Part shown: one piece after another, positions 55,027 through 63,705 of the stretch
Position numbering within the stretch: the stretch's first letter is position 1
How the letters are laid out: each line of letters starts with the position of its first letter
Assembly: GCA_024643405.1 (NCBI GenBank)
Contig: JAHENA010000004.1
Location: 1 to 64,000, forward strand
Direction of reading: 5' to 3'
Source of the DNA: Flavobacteriales bacterium
GTDB lineage: Bacteria > Bacteroidota > Bacteroidia > Flavobacteriales > Flavobacteriaceae
DNA: 64,000 bases
Position numbers and translations under genes: made by a program
Notes under the pieces: model-generated
Told to the model about the DNA's origin: nothing
Database searches by the model: none
Seen by the model: the letters and a program-made list of their open reading frames with translations, nothing else

Positions 55027-55236
55027 TTGACAGTACTAACAATTTTGTTAACATTGCCTTCTTATATGAACGCCCAAGACAGGAATTTTGGAAATTGGAT
55101 AATATATTTTGAAATTATAGCTGCGGTCTTTGACAGGTACCGGTTTTATTATGGAGTCGGTTAAAATATCAAGGTTAATATTAGAAAAGAAGGGGGTTAT
55201 ATGAATCAATTTTTTGACACTACCATGAGTGATTAA
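55027..55236 (+). pseudogene. Decayed DUF2490-like outer-membrane protein gene
   Basis: Missed by the ORF track. In one frame the region reads a partial signal peptide (LTILLTLPSYMNAQ), 'DRNFGNWIIYFE', then 'FDRYRFYYGVG', a TAA stop at 55162-55164, and 'NIKVNIRKEGGYMNQFFDT' to a second stop at 55236. The first part matches the start, the last part the end, of DUF2490 barrel proteins; the central roughly 130 codons are gone. Changing the stop to TAT restores 'GVGYNI'. An out-of-frame ATG at 55010 may be the old start. It lies between carbonic anhydrase and the second SulP gene. Confidence 0.6.
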
Positions 55237-55308
55237 ATTAATATAATAACCTTCCTCTCTTTCTAAATTCTAAAAATAATATTACATTACCAGTAAACTA
55301 AGTGTCCT

Positions 55309-57171
55309 ATGAAGGAATTATTTTCAAATATTAAAGGCGATGCTTTTGGCGGTATCACAGCTGGAATTGTTGCATTACCCTTAGCATTAGCCTTTGGAGT
55401 TTCTTCAGGCTTAGGCCCAAGCGCAGGACTTTATGGTGCTATATTCCTGGCTTTTTTTGCAGCTCTATTTGGAGGTACTAATACCCAAATATCAGGTCCA
55501 ACAGCGCCAATGACTGCTGTGAGTATGGTAGTTATCGCAGGAATAATTGCTGTAAATGATGGCGATGTTGAAAAAGCACTTCCTGCCATTTTAATTGTTT
55601 TCTTTTTAGCTGGCCTCATTCAGGTAGGATTGGGGTTTCTAGGATTAGGTGTTTATATAAAATACATTCCATATCCTGTTGTTTCAGGTTTTATGACTGC
55701 TATTGGAGTCATTATTTTAATTACACAGTTTTTACCGGCTCTTGGATATTATCCTAAAGAAGATATAAATTATGTGAATCAATTTAAACCGGCTGCTGAA
55801 GAAATTATTCTGGAGAATATTTTAAAAGAAGAAGCAGGTGACGGTGTTTTGGTTTTAGAAGATTTTAAAATTACTATTGATAAAGCGCAATCCATTTCTC
55901 AAGAAGATGTCCAAAAAGAATCAAAAACACTTGCTTCAAATAATGCTTCTGGTGTTTTAGGAGCCATCAAATCTTTACCAAGAGCTATACAAAATATTAA
56001 TTGGCTGGAATTTATTTTAACCTTAATGACCATTCTTATTATTTTCGGATTTAAAAAGATTACAAAAGTCATTCCCAGCACCCTAGTAGCATTAGTTGTA
56101 GTTTCGAGTGTCGCTATTGGTTTTGGTTTTGATTATCGCCCTATAGAAGCTATTCCAAGTGGTTTACCGCTTCCAAATCTTGAAATATTCACAAGTTTTA
56201 GCTTATCTGGAATTACCCCTTATATTTTTACAGCCATAACCTTAGCGCTTTTAGGAGCTATTGATTCCCTGCTTACAAGTGTAGTAGCAGATAACATGAC
56301 CAAAACCAAACACAAGCCCAATAAAGAATTAATTGGACAAGGTATTGGCAACAGTATTGCTGCTGTTTTCGGCGGTATTCCAGGTGCAGGTGCCACCATT
56401 AGAACAGTAGTAAATATTAACTCTGGTGGAAAGACTAAACTATCTGGAATGATAGCAGGGATTATGCTGCTCATTATTTTATTAGCCTTAGGCCCTATTG
56501 CATCCAAGATACCTGCAGCTGTTTTAGCTGGTATATTAGTTACTGTTGGAATTGGTGTCATGGATTATAAAGGTTTAAAAGCCATCCCTAGCCTACCGCG
56601 AGACATTAAGATTGGTCCTCTAAAATTAAGTTCTGAAGTGCTCATTATGGTAATTGTCTTATTGTTATCAACTTTTTGGAATTTGGTTTATGCGGTTGGT
56701 ATTGGATTAATCATTGCTTCATTAATGTTTATGAAAAAGATTGGTGATTTAACCGCTCTAAGCTCTGACGTTAAAGCACTCAAAGAAGAAGCATGGAAAG
56801 ATGAAATAGGTTTCCCGGAAAAATTAAAAGAAGAGGTTTTTATTAAACATATAAAAGGGCCATTGTTTTTTGGTACAACCAGCGATTTTCAACTATTAGC
56901 AAAACAAATACCTAAGACCGCTTCAACGGTAATTATTCGCTTAGAAAAAATGCCCTATATCGATCAGTCTGGTTTGTACGCAATGGAAGATGTATTGGTA
57001 GATTTAAGAAAGGATAATATTAACGTCTTATTTGTAGGTTTACAGAACCAGCCTAAATTGATGATGGAACGAATTGATATCATTCCAGATTTAATTCCAG
57101 AGGAATGTTTGTTTGAAACTTTCAATGAATGTATTGTCTGGATTATGAATAATGTGAAAGACACCATATAA
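55309..57171 (+). CDS. SulP family anion transporter, copy 2
   Basis: 620 residues, about 95 longer than copy 1. Membrane motifs 'LALAFGVSSGLGPSAGLYGAIFLAFFAALFGG' and 'SGPTAPMTAV', and 'FGGIPGAGATIRTVVNINSGGKTKLSG'. Between membrane segments, residues about 145-230 form a charged soluble insert ('DGVLVLEDFKITIDKAQSISQEDVQ') absent from copy 1. The C-terminal STAS domain (about 500-615) has an intact 'YIDQSGLYAMED' site. Likely bicarbonate or another anion, by proximity to carbonic anhydrase; sulfate cannot be excluded. Confidence 0.85.
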   Translation: MKELFSNIKGDAFGGITAGIVALPLALAFGVSSGLGPSAGLYGAIFLAFFAALFGGTNTQISGPTAPMTAVSMVVIAGIIAVNDGDVEKALPAILIVFFLAGLIQVGLGFLGLGVYIKYIPYPVVSGFMTAIGVIILITQFLPALGYYPKEDINYVNQFKPAAEEIILENILKEEAGDGVLVLEDFKITIDKAQSISQEDVQKESKTLASNNASGVLGAIKSLPRAIQNINWLEFILTLMTILIIFGFKKITKVIPSTLVALVVVSSVAIGFGFDYRPIEAIPSGLPLPNLEIFTSFSLSGITPYIFTAITLALLGAIDSLLTSVVADNMTKTKHKPNKELIGQGIGNSIAAVFGGIPGAGATIRTVVNINSGGKTKLSGMIAGIMLLIILLALGPIASKIPAAVLAGILVTVGIGVMDYKGLKAIPSLPRDIKIGPLKLSSEVLIMVIVLLLSTFWNLVYAVGIGLIIASLMFMKKIGDLTALSSDVKALKEEAWKDEIGFPEKLKEEVFIKHIKGPLFFGTTSDFQLLAKQIPKTASTVIIRLEKMPYIDQSGLYAMEDVLVDLRKDNINVLFVGLQNQPKLMMERIDIIPDLIPEECLFETFNECIVWIMNNVKDTI

Positions 57172-57180
57172 TTATTCCAT

Positions 57181-57214
57181 AAAAAAAGGCGAACTTTAAA
57201 GTTCGCCTTTTTTT
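57181..57214. terminator. Bidirectional terminator between sulP and fbp
   Basis: Stem AAAAAAAGGCGAACTT / AAGTTCGCCTTTTTTT with a two-base loop, between the convergent genes. Confidence 0.92.
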
Positions 57215-57230
57215 AATAGAACTATTTTAC

Positions 57231-58238
57231 CTATAGTGCTTCTTGCATAAATTCTTCAGCCTTAGTAACCATGTTTTTGCTGCCACATATAAACGGAACA
57301 CGTTGATGCAATTCTGTAGGTTGTATATCTAATATTCTGGTATAACCATCACTTGCCTTTCCATTAGCCTGTTCAGCAATAAAGGCCATTGGGTTACATT
57401 CATATAATAACCTGAGTTTACCATTGGAGTTTAAAGAACTTTTTGGATATAAATAAATCCCGCCTTTTATCATGTTTCTATGAAAATCAGAAACCAAAGA
57501 CCCTATATATCTTGAGGTATATGGCCTGTCGTCTTCTTCACGTTGGCAATATTTAATGTAATTTTTTATCCCTTGAGGAAAGTGAATATAATTACCTTCA
57601 TTCACAGAATAAATAGATCCATTTTCTGGAAACTGCATGTTTGGATGTGATAAATAAAAAGAACCTATCGCCGGATTTAAAGTAAATCCATTAACACCAT
57701 CACCAGTAGTATAAACTAGCATAGTTGAGGTTCCGTAAACAACATAACCGGCCGCCACTTGTTGGTTTCCTTTTTGCAAAAAATCTTCAAGAGTTACAGG
57801 TGTTCCCACTGGAGTAACTCTTCTATAAATAGAAAAAATAGTTCCAACGGATACGTTTACATCAATATTTGATGATCCATCTAAAGGATCAATAAGCACA
57901 ATATATTTATTTTGGTGATTTTCATCAAGGCTATTAATAGAAATAAAATCATCTTCTTCTTCACTAGCAATACCACAAACAATATTTCTATTCGTTAAGG
58001 TTTGAATAAACTTTTCATTAGCATAGACATCCAATTTTTGCTGATTTTCACCTTGAATATTAACTTCGCCCACGTTACCTATAATGTCCACCAATCCGGC
58101 TTTATTAACTTCATGGTTTACTACTTTTGCTGCCAAACGAATGGAATTAAAGAGCGTAGACAACTCACCTGAAGAATATTTAAAAGACATTTGATTTTCA
58201 ATTATAAATTCTCCAAGCGTTTGATTCTTTTTAAACAT
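57231..58238 (-). CDS. fbp: Fructose-1,6-bisphosphatase, class I
   Basis: 335 residues. Metal site '[11 protein letters not shown]' and '[24 protein letters not shown]' are intact, as is the substrate segment '[26 protein letters not shown]'. It removes the 1-phosphate of fructose-1,6-bisphosphate in gluconeogenesis, in keeping with growth on amino acids or small organic acids and with the anaplerotic PEP carboxylase. Single gene, with a near-consensus -7 (GATATTTG, minus strand 58260-58267) upstream. Confidence 0.95.
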   Translation of the reverse strand: MFKKNQTLGEFIIENQMSFKYSSGELSTLFNSIRLAAKVVNHEVNKAGLVDIIGNVGEVNIQGENQQKLDVYANEKFIQTLTNRNIVCGIASEEEDDFISINSLDENHQNKYIVLIDPLDGSSNIDVNVSVGTIFSIYRRVTPVGTPVTLEDFLQKGNQQVAAGYVVYGTSTMLVYTTGDGVNGFTLNPAIGSFYLSHPNMQFPENGSIYSVNEGNYIHFPQGIKNYIKYCQREEDDRPYTSRYIGSLVSDFHRNMIKGGIYLYPKSSLNSNGKLRLLYECNPMAFIAEQANGKASDGYTRILDIQPTELHQRVPFICGSKNMVTKAEEFMQEAL

Positions 58239-58334
58239 AAAATGATAGTTTTATTTGTGCAAATATCTGTCTTTTTTAAACGAACTACAACGATTTCGTT
58301 AAATATTCTAGTTTCTAAATAAGGAACTTTAGTT

Positions 58335-58342
58335 TATATTTG
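58335..58342 (+). promoter_or_regulatory. -7 element (TATATTTG) of the GNAT-aspartate kinase unit
   Basis: Exact TAnnTTTG match 16 bases before the GNAT ATG, so the leader should be very short. Confidence 0.45.
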
Positions 58343-58357
58343 AAATAAATTAAAAGG

Positions 58358-58837
58358 ATGAAATTTATTATTAGAAACGCTAATAAAAATGACATGTCAC
58401 AGGTTCTTAATCTAATAAAAGAATTAGCTGTTTTTGAAAAGGAACCTGATGCCGTAGAAGTTACTGTTACAGATTTAGAAAGAGATGGTTTTGGTTCACA
58501 TCCAGCTTTTCATTGTTTTGTTGCAGAAGTGAATGAAAAAATTGAAGGGCTGGCGTTAGTTTATAATAGATATTCAACGTGGAAAGGAAGGGCATTACAT
58601 TTAGAAGATTTAATAGTAAGTGATGCTATGAGAGGATCGGGCATTGGTTCAGCATTATTAGATCAAGTTGTGAAATACGGGTATCATTTAGGCGTAAAAC
58701 GTATTACTTGGGAAGTGCTCAATTGGAATGAACCGGCTATTATTTTTTATGAAAAAAAGGGTGCCAACATAATGCGCGATTGGAACGTGGTGCATTTAAA
58801 TGAAAAAGCAATTAAAAATTATATATCTAAACTATAA
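58358..58837 (+). CDS. GNAT family N-acetyltransferase
   Basis: 159 residues, a single GNAT fold. The acetyl-CoA loop is 'VSDAMRGSGIGSALLDQV' (R/QxxGxG). 'HCFVAEVNEKIEGLALVYNRYSTWKGRALHLEDLIV' and 'EVLNWNEPAIIFYEKKGANIM' resemble the spermidine/spermine or diamine acetyltransferase group. The acceptor is not determined by sequence; polyamine is the best guess. Its stop overlaps the ATG of aspartate kinase by one base. Confidence 0.85.
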   Translation: MKFIIRNANKNDMSQVLNLIKELAVFEKEPDAVEVTVTDLERDGFGSHPAFHCFVAEVNEKIEGLALVYNRYSTWKGRALHLEDLIVSDAMRGSGIGSALLDQVVKYGYHLGVKRITWEVLNWNEPAIIFYEKKGANIMRDWNVVHLNEKAIKNYISKL

Positions 58838-60087
58838 TGCAAGTATTTAAATTTGGTGGTGCTTCTGTAAAAGATGCCAATGGAGTTAAAAATCTGGCTA
58901 AAGTACTTCAAAAAGTAGGTCATAAAAAGACCTTAATTGTAGTTTCCGCCATGGGGAAAACTACCAATGCGTTAGAAGTTGTCATTAACAATTATTTTAA
59001 TAACAAAAAGGAATTACAAAGCTCTTTACAAGAGGTTAAAAAATACCATAATGCCATTCTTTTAGATTTATTCGAAAATGAACAGCATCCCATTTTTAAA
59101 AAATTATCCAACTTATTTGATGAGTTGAATAGTTTTTTGAAAAGCAATAAATCACCTGATTATAATTTTGTATATGATCAGGTAATTGGGTATGGTGAAT
59201 TAGTTTCCACACGCATTATAAGTGGTTATTTAAACGAAATAGGTTTTCAAAATGAGTGGTTAGATGTTCGTGAATTTATAAAAACCGACAATTATTACAG
59301 ACGAGCCAATGTTAATTGGGAAGAAACCCAAACTTTAATAAATAAAAAATTTAATGCCTCCGTTTTAAATATTACGCAAGGTTTTTTGGGGAGCGACAAA
59401 AATAATTTCACAACTACACTAGGTCGAGAAGGCAGTGATTATACAGCCGCTATTTTTGCTTATTGTCTGAATGCAGAAAGTGTCACCATTTGGAAAGATG
59501 TTCCCGGTGTTTTAAATGCAGATCCACGTTATTTTGACAATGCGCAATTATTACATAAAATATCTTATAGAGAAGCTATTGAGTTAGCCTTTTACGGCGC
59601 GTCCGTGATTCATCCTAAAACCCTGCAACCCCTTCAGCGTAAAGAAATTCCATTATATGTTAAATCTTTTATTAAACCTGAAGAACCTGGGACTAAAGTT
59701 GGAAAAGGAATTCCTTTAGACCCCAATATTCCTTGCTTTATAGTTAAGAAAAATCAAGTTTTAATATCCTTGTCTTCTTTAGATTTTTCATATATCGTTG
59801 AAGAAAATATCAGTGAAATTTTTAGCTTATTACATTTGTATAAAATGAAGGTTGATGTGATTCAAAATTCTGCTATTAGTTTCTCTGTTTGTGTTGATAA
59901 TATTTATAATAATTTAGACAAACTATTACATCATTTAAAGGCTAAATTTAATGTAACTTGTCATGAAAATGTATCCTTATATACCATAAGAAATTATTCC
60001 GAAACCTCAATACAACAATTAGAAGCAGATAAAACCATTTTGCTTAAACAGTTAACACAGGGTACTGTTCAAATGGTGACTCTTTAA
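58837..60087 (+). CDS. Monofunctional aspartate kinase
   Basis: 416 residues. The N-terminal motif is 'FKFGGASVKDANG' (usual form KFGGTSV; Ala replaces Thr). 'TTLGREGSDYTAA' and 'VTIWKDVPGVLNADPR' complete the catalytic site. C-terminal residues about 300-416 form ACT-like regulatory domains ('VLISLSSLDFSYIVEENISEIFSLL'). It phosphorylates aspartate for lysine, threonine and methionine synthesis. Not fused to homoserine dehydrogenase. Co-transcribed with the GNAT gene by one-base overlap. Confidence 0.9.
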   Translation: MQVFKFGGASVKDANGVKNLAKVLQKVGHKKTLIVVSAMGKTTNALEVVINNYFNNKKELQSSLQEVKKYHNAILLDLFENEQHPIFKKLSNLFDELNSFLKSNKSPDYNFVYDQVIGYGELVSTRIISGYLNEIGFQNEWLDVREFIKTDNYYRRANVNWEETQTLINKKFNASVLNITQGFLGSDKNNFTTTLGREGSDYTAAIFAYCLNAESVTIWKDVPGVLNADPRYFDNAQLLHKISYREAIELAFYGASVIHPKTLQPLQRKEIPLYVKSFIKPEEPGTKVGKGIPLDPNIPCFIVKKNQVLISLSSLDFSYIVEENISEIFSLLHLYKMKVDVIQNSAISFSVCVDNIYNNLDKLLHHLKAKFNVTCHENVSLYTIRNYSETSIQQLEADKTILLKQLTQGTVQMVTL

Positions 60088-60174
60088 TTTTTTTTAAAAT
60101 AATATTAATTTATCAAGAAAGAACACGTTTAAAACGACTTTAAAATATTAAAGTAAAAAAATAAAAATTTTGAT

Positions 60175-60182
60175 TAGGTTTG
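60175..60182 (+). promoter_or_regulatory. -7 element (TAGGTTTG) immediately before the acyltransferase ATG
   Basis: Exact TAnnTTTG match whose last base is only 5 bases from the ATG at 60188. Transcription would start at or beside the start codon, so the message would be leaderless. It also argues against the TTG start at 60170. Confidence 0.4.
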
Positions 60183-60187
60183 CAAGT

Positions 60188-62023
60188 ATGAGAAAACAAG
60201 TAGATACTGGCTTAGTTACCGCAAAAGAAGTTGCTAAAGTTATCAATGTTGATAATTATGGCTTCTTAGGCACATTGATTGGTTGGTTGCTTATTAAATT
60301 ACTTAAAATCTCAACACTCAATAGAATTTACAAGCGTAATAAACATCTTAAGGACCTTACTTTTCTGAATAGTATTTTAGATGATTTTCAAATTAAATTT
60401 GAAATACCTGAAGAAGATTTAAAAAGATTGCCCAAAGATGGTGCCTATATCACTATATCTAATCATCCACTTGGTGGCATTGACGGTATACTGCTTTTAA
60501 AATTAATGCTTGAACAACGTGCAGACTTTAAAATAATTGCCAACTTTTTGCTTCACAGAATTGAACCATTACAACCATACATCATGCCAGTTAATCCCTT
60601 TGAAGACAGAAAAGAGGTTAAATCAAGTGTTTCAGGGTTCAAAAATTCATTGTTACATTTAAAAGATGGTCATCCATTGGGGATTTTTCCTGCAGGAGAA
60701 GTATCAACCTATAGAGATGGTAAACTGGTTGTTGACAAACCTTGGGAAGAAGCAGCAATGAAATTAGTTAAGAAAGCTGAAGTCCCAGTGGTTCCCATTT
60801 ATTTTCATGCTAAAAACAGCAGGTTATTTTATAAGCTTTCAAAAATTAGTGACACTTTAAGAACCGCCAAATTACCTTCTGAATTGTTAACCCAAAAAAG
60901 AAGAACAATTAAAGTCAGAATTGGAAAACCCATTTCTGTATCTGATCAAAATGAACATGCCAGTCTTGATGAATTTTGTGACTTTTTGAGAAGAAAAACA
61001 TACATGCTCGCTAATTCTTTTGAAGATGAACCTAAAATATTAGATAATATTTCTTCTTCTTTAAAGGTTCCCAAAATGCCTAAAAACATTGTAACTCCAA
61101 TATCCCAGGAGGTCATGGTTAAAGAAGTTGAATCACTTCGAGAAGGGGATTTCAGATTATTGCAAAGCAAAAATTATGAGGTCTTTTTAGCTCAAGCTAA
61201 TAAAATTCCTAACATTTTGCGAGAAATAGGTAGGCTTAGAGAAATAACCTTTAGAGAAGTTGGTGAAGGCACCAATGAAGCGATTGACCTAGATGATTTT
61301 GATGCTTATTACCATCATATGTTTCTTTGGGACGATGAAAGAAAAATCATTGTTGGCGCATATAGAATGGGCCTTGGGTCAAAAATATTTGCACAATTTG
61401 GTATTGACGGTTTTTATCTTCAAGATTTATTTAGATTTGAGCCTGAATTGTATAAAATGATGAGTCAGTCCATAGAAATGGGGCGTGCTTTTATTATTAA
61501 AGATTATCAACAAAAACCAATGCCGTTATTTTTACTCTGGAAAGGTATTGTTCATATAACCTTACGTTTCCCTGAGCATAAATATTTAATTGGCGGTGTA
61601 AGTATCAGTAATCAGTTTTCAAATTTCTCAAAATCACTTATGATTGAGTTTATGAAATCTCATTATTATGATCCATACATTGCTCAATATGTGCATCCTA
61701 AAAAAGAATTTAAAGTAAAACTTAAAGACGCGGATAAAGATTTTGTGTTTGATGAAACGGAAGCTGATTTAAACAAGTTCGATAAGTTTATTGACGAAAT
61801 TGAACCTGGAGCTCTACGATTACCCGTTCTTCTTAAAAAATACATCAAACAAAACGCCAAGTTAGTTGCTTTTAATGTAGACCCGCTATTCAACAATTCT
61901 GTTGATGGCCTTATGTATATTAGAATTTCAGACCTTCCTGAAAGTACCGTAAAACCAGTAATGGAAGAATTTCAAGCTGAATTGGAGCGAAAAGTCTCAG
62001 AGAATTCCGATGAGAATGCATAA
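60188..62023 (+). CDS. OlsF-like bifunctional acyltransferase (PlsC plus hemolysin-type GNAT)
   Basis: 611 residues from the ATG at 60188. The N-terminal half (about 65-275) is a PlsC/LPLAT acyltransferase with 'ISNHPLGGIDGI' (His93...Asp99) and 'GIFPAGEVSTYRDG'. The C-terminal half (about 310-560) is a hemolysin-type N-acyltransferase ('EIGRLREITFREVGEGTNEAIDLDDFDAYYHHMFLWDDERKIIVGAYRMG'). The same fusion in Flavobacterium and Serratia (OlsF) makes aminolipids: the GNAT half N-acylates an amino acid such as ornithine or glycine and the PlsC half O-acylates the product. Which amino acid this enzyme uses cannot be told. Membrane surface location expected. Confidence 0.82.
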   Translation: MRKQVDTGLVTAKEVAKVINVDNYGFLGTLIGWLLIKLLKISTLNRIYKRNKHLKDLTFLNSILDDFQIKFEIPEEDLKRLPKDGAYITISNHPLGGIDGILLLKLMLEQRADFKIIANFLLHRIEPLQPYIMPVNPFEDRKEVKSSVSGFKNSLLHLKDGHPLGIFPAGEVSTYRDGKLVVDKPWEEAAMKLVKKAEVPVVPIYFHAKNSRLFYKLSKISDTLRTAKLPSELLTQKRRTIKVRIGKPISVSDQNEHASLDEFCDFLRRKTYMLANSFEDEPKILDNISSSLKVPKMPKNIVTPISQEVMVKEVESLREGDFRLLQSKNYEVFLAQANKIPNILREIGRLREITFREVGEGTNEAIDLDDFDAYYHHMFLWDDERKIIVGAYRMGLGSKIFAQFGIDGFYLQDLFRFEPELYKMMSQSIEMGRAFIIKDYQQKPMPLFLLWKGIVHITLRFPEHKYLIGGVSISNQFSNFSKSLMIEFMKSHYYDPYIAQYVHPKKEFKVKLKDADKDFVFDETEADLNKFDKFIDEIEPGALRLPVLLKKYIKQNAKLVAFNVDPLFNNSVDGLMYIRISDLPESTVKPVMEEFQAELERKVSENSDENA

Positions 62024-62098
62024 TTAGTGCACAATACTTAGATGCTAATCCTAAAACCTCTCCTAATATTTTTAATGTGTTTAAATTTTTAGGGCCTT

Positions 62099-62467
62099 TT
62101 AAAACCAGGGCCTTTTATTAAGTTGATAGGTGTTATAGAATTCATCATCCGATTTTGTTAAATAAATAATACCTTCAACAAGCCCCAAAACACTCATTAA
62201 CCACCCTGCCATGCCACAAGTAAAGATGCCCAGGATTACGGTGATTACAAGAATAACAATGCCTTCTTTTGTGTATCCTAAAATAAACTTATGCACACCA
62301 AACACACCTAATAAAATTGCAAGTACGCCCGCTAATATTTTTTTATTACTTCCTGTAAAGGTTTCTTTTGCGCCTTCTGCAAATTCGGAAGCCGATTCTT
62401 TGGCCTCTTCAGTAAATTCTCTGGCTTTGTCTTTAAGGTTCTCGTTTAAATTTTTTTCTTCAGACAT
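62099..62467 (-). CDS. TM2 domain protein
   Basis: 122 residues. A charged helical lead (1-45, 'NLNENLKDKAREFTEEAKESASEFAEGAKETF') resembles stress-type amphipathic helices. The TM2 domain follows, with two membrane segments joined by a short turn ('KKILAGVLAILLGVFGVHKFILGYTKEG' and 'GIFTCGMAGWLMSVLGLVEGIIYLTKSDDEFY'). TM2 proteins are widespread with no agreed function. The 62091-62101 / 62107-62117 direct repeat AGGGCCTTTTA overlaps its 3' end. Confidence 0.85.
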   Translation of the reverse strand: MSEEKNLNENLKDKAREFTEEAKESASEFAEGAKETFTGSNKKILAGVLAILLGVFGVHKFILGYTKEGIVILVITVILGIFTCGMAGWLMSVLGLVEGIIYLTKSDDEFYNTYQLNKRPWF

Positions 62468-62533
62468 GATGTTTTGTTTTTTGGTTTGACAAATAAAAGT
62501 AATTAAAAATAACTTTACTTAAGTTTTTACAAA

Positions 62534-63298
62534 TTACCTTAGTAATAAAATAATACCACCAATAGCAGTAACCGCTAAAATAAAACGCCTGTAATGCACA
62601 TTGGATATTATTTTAACTAAAGCCGCGCCAATAAAAAATCCACCAATAACAACAGGAACCATTACCGAATTTAAAACCAATGATTCGGTAGATACAGTTT
62701 TCCATACAAAAATGTGGAAGGGCAATTTAAAAATATTAATGATAAAAAATAGCCAGGCAGCTGTTCCAATAAATTCGTTTTTTGGCAATCGAATCGCTAA
62801 AAAATAAATATTCGCCACAGGTCCTGCCAAATTACCTATCATAGTAGTAAATCCGGCTAAAAAACCCATAATCCATGAAAACATCCTACTTTTTGGTATT
62901 GCGTTCGATTTACTTTTTTCAGACAAAAACATAAGAATCACAGATCCAATAATGATAATGGCCATCAATTTTTTAAAAATGTTTTCTGAGATATCATTCC
63001 CAAGCCAGACACCTACTAAAACCCCAATAATCATCATGGGCAACAATTTCAACACATAGTTCCATTGAGCATGTCGGTTATAATAAATAACTGCTAAAAC
63101 ATCGGCACAAATTAACATAGGAAGTAAAATACCTGTTGATGCTTTCTCTCCAAAAACGAAAGCTAAAATAACAACAATAATAATGCCTATCCCTTTTATG
63201 CCTGCTTTTGATAATCCCAGTAAAAAGGTAGCTAAACCAATAGCTAACCATTGGAACCATGATAAATCATACAATTGAAGGATGTCTAAGTAATTCAA
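62534..63298 (-). CDS. TauE/SafE family membrane permease
   Basis: 254 residues with about eight membrane segments. The family repeats are visible as 'LSKAGIKGIGIIIVVILAFVFG' near residue 30 and 'LAGFTTMIGNLAGPVANIYFL' near 150. Members export sulfite, sulfoacetate or other small organic anions. The window holds no sulfonate catabolic gene, so the substrate is open. It is 6 bases after the VOC-family gene on the same strand, so they are probably co-transcribed. Confidence 0.88.
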   Translation of the reverse strand: MNYLDILQLYDLSWFQWLAIGLATFLLGLSKAGIKGIGIIIVVILAFVFGEKASTGILLPMLICADVLAVIYYNRHAQWNYVLKLLPMMIIGVLVGVWLGNDISENIFKKLMAIIIIGSVILMFLSEKSKSNAIPKSRMFSWIMGFLAGFTTMIGNLAGPVANIYFLAIRLPKNEFIGTAAWLFFIINIFKLPFHIFVWKTVSTESLVLNSVMVPVVIGGFFIGAALVKIISNVHYRRFILAVTAIGGIILLLR

Positions 63299-63304
63299 TA
63301 TAAA

Positions 63305-63691
63305 TTATAAAAAAGCTTGATCAATAGGTTCCCAAAGCTCTATTTTATTTCCATCATTATCCAGAATCCAACCAAATTTCCCATATTCATATTCCTGCAT
63401 ATCTCCAACAATAGTGACGCCTTCTTCCTTTAAAACTTTCAAAAGTTCCACCAAATTTTCTACCCGGTAGTTAAACATAAAATCTTTTTTTGATGGTTGG
63501 TAATACTTAGTGTCTTCAGGAAACGGGCTCCATTGTGTTGAACAATTATTACCTTCTTCATCCTTCCACCAAAATGTACACCCATAATCATCTGTATTAA
63601 AACCTAAATGTTTTTTATACCATTCTTTGGTGTCCTTAGGGTTTTTAGTTTTAAAAAACAAACCGCCAATTCCTGTAACTCTTTTTTTCAT
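63305..63691 (-). CDS. VOC (glyoxalase-like) family protein
   Basis: 128 residues, one VOC fold of paired beta-alpha-beta units: 'GIGGLFFKTKNPKDTKEWYKKHLGF' and 'FNYRVENLVELLKVLKEEGVTI' with 'DNDGNKIELWEP', which contains the C-terminal glutamate metal ligand. Without the other ligands being certain, it may be a metal enzyme or a binding protein. Next to a second VOC gene 14 bases upstream; the two could be a tandem pair. Confidence 0.85.
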   Translation of the reverse strand: MKKRVTGIGGLFFKTKNPKDTKEWYKKHLGFNTDDYGCTFWWKDEEGNNCSTQWSPFPEDTKYYQPSKKDFMFNYRVENLVELLKVLKEEGVTIVGDMQEYEYGKFGWILDNDGNKIELWEPIDQAFL

Positions 63692-63705
63692 TTTCTGTAT
63701 TTTAA

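Noticed and set aside
62091-62117. Direct repeat AGGGCCTTTTA as a mobile-element target duplication
   Set aside because: Only five bases lie between copies, no element or remnant is present; slippage is simpler.
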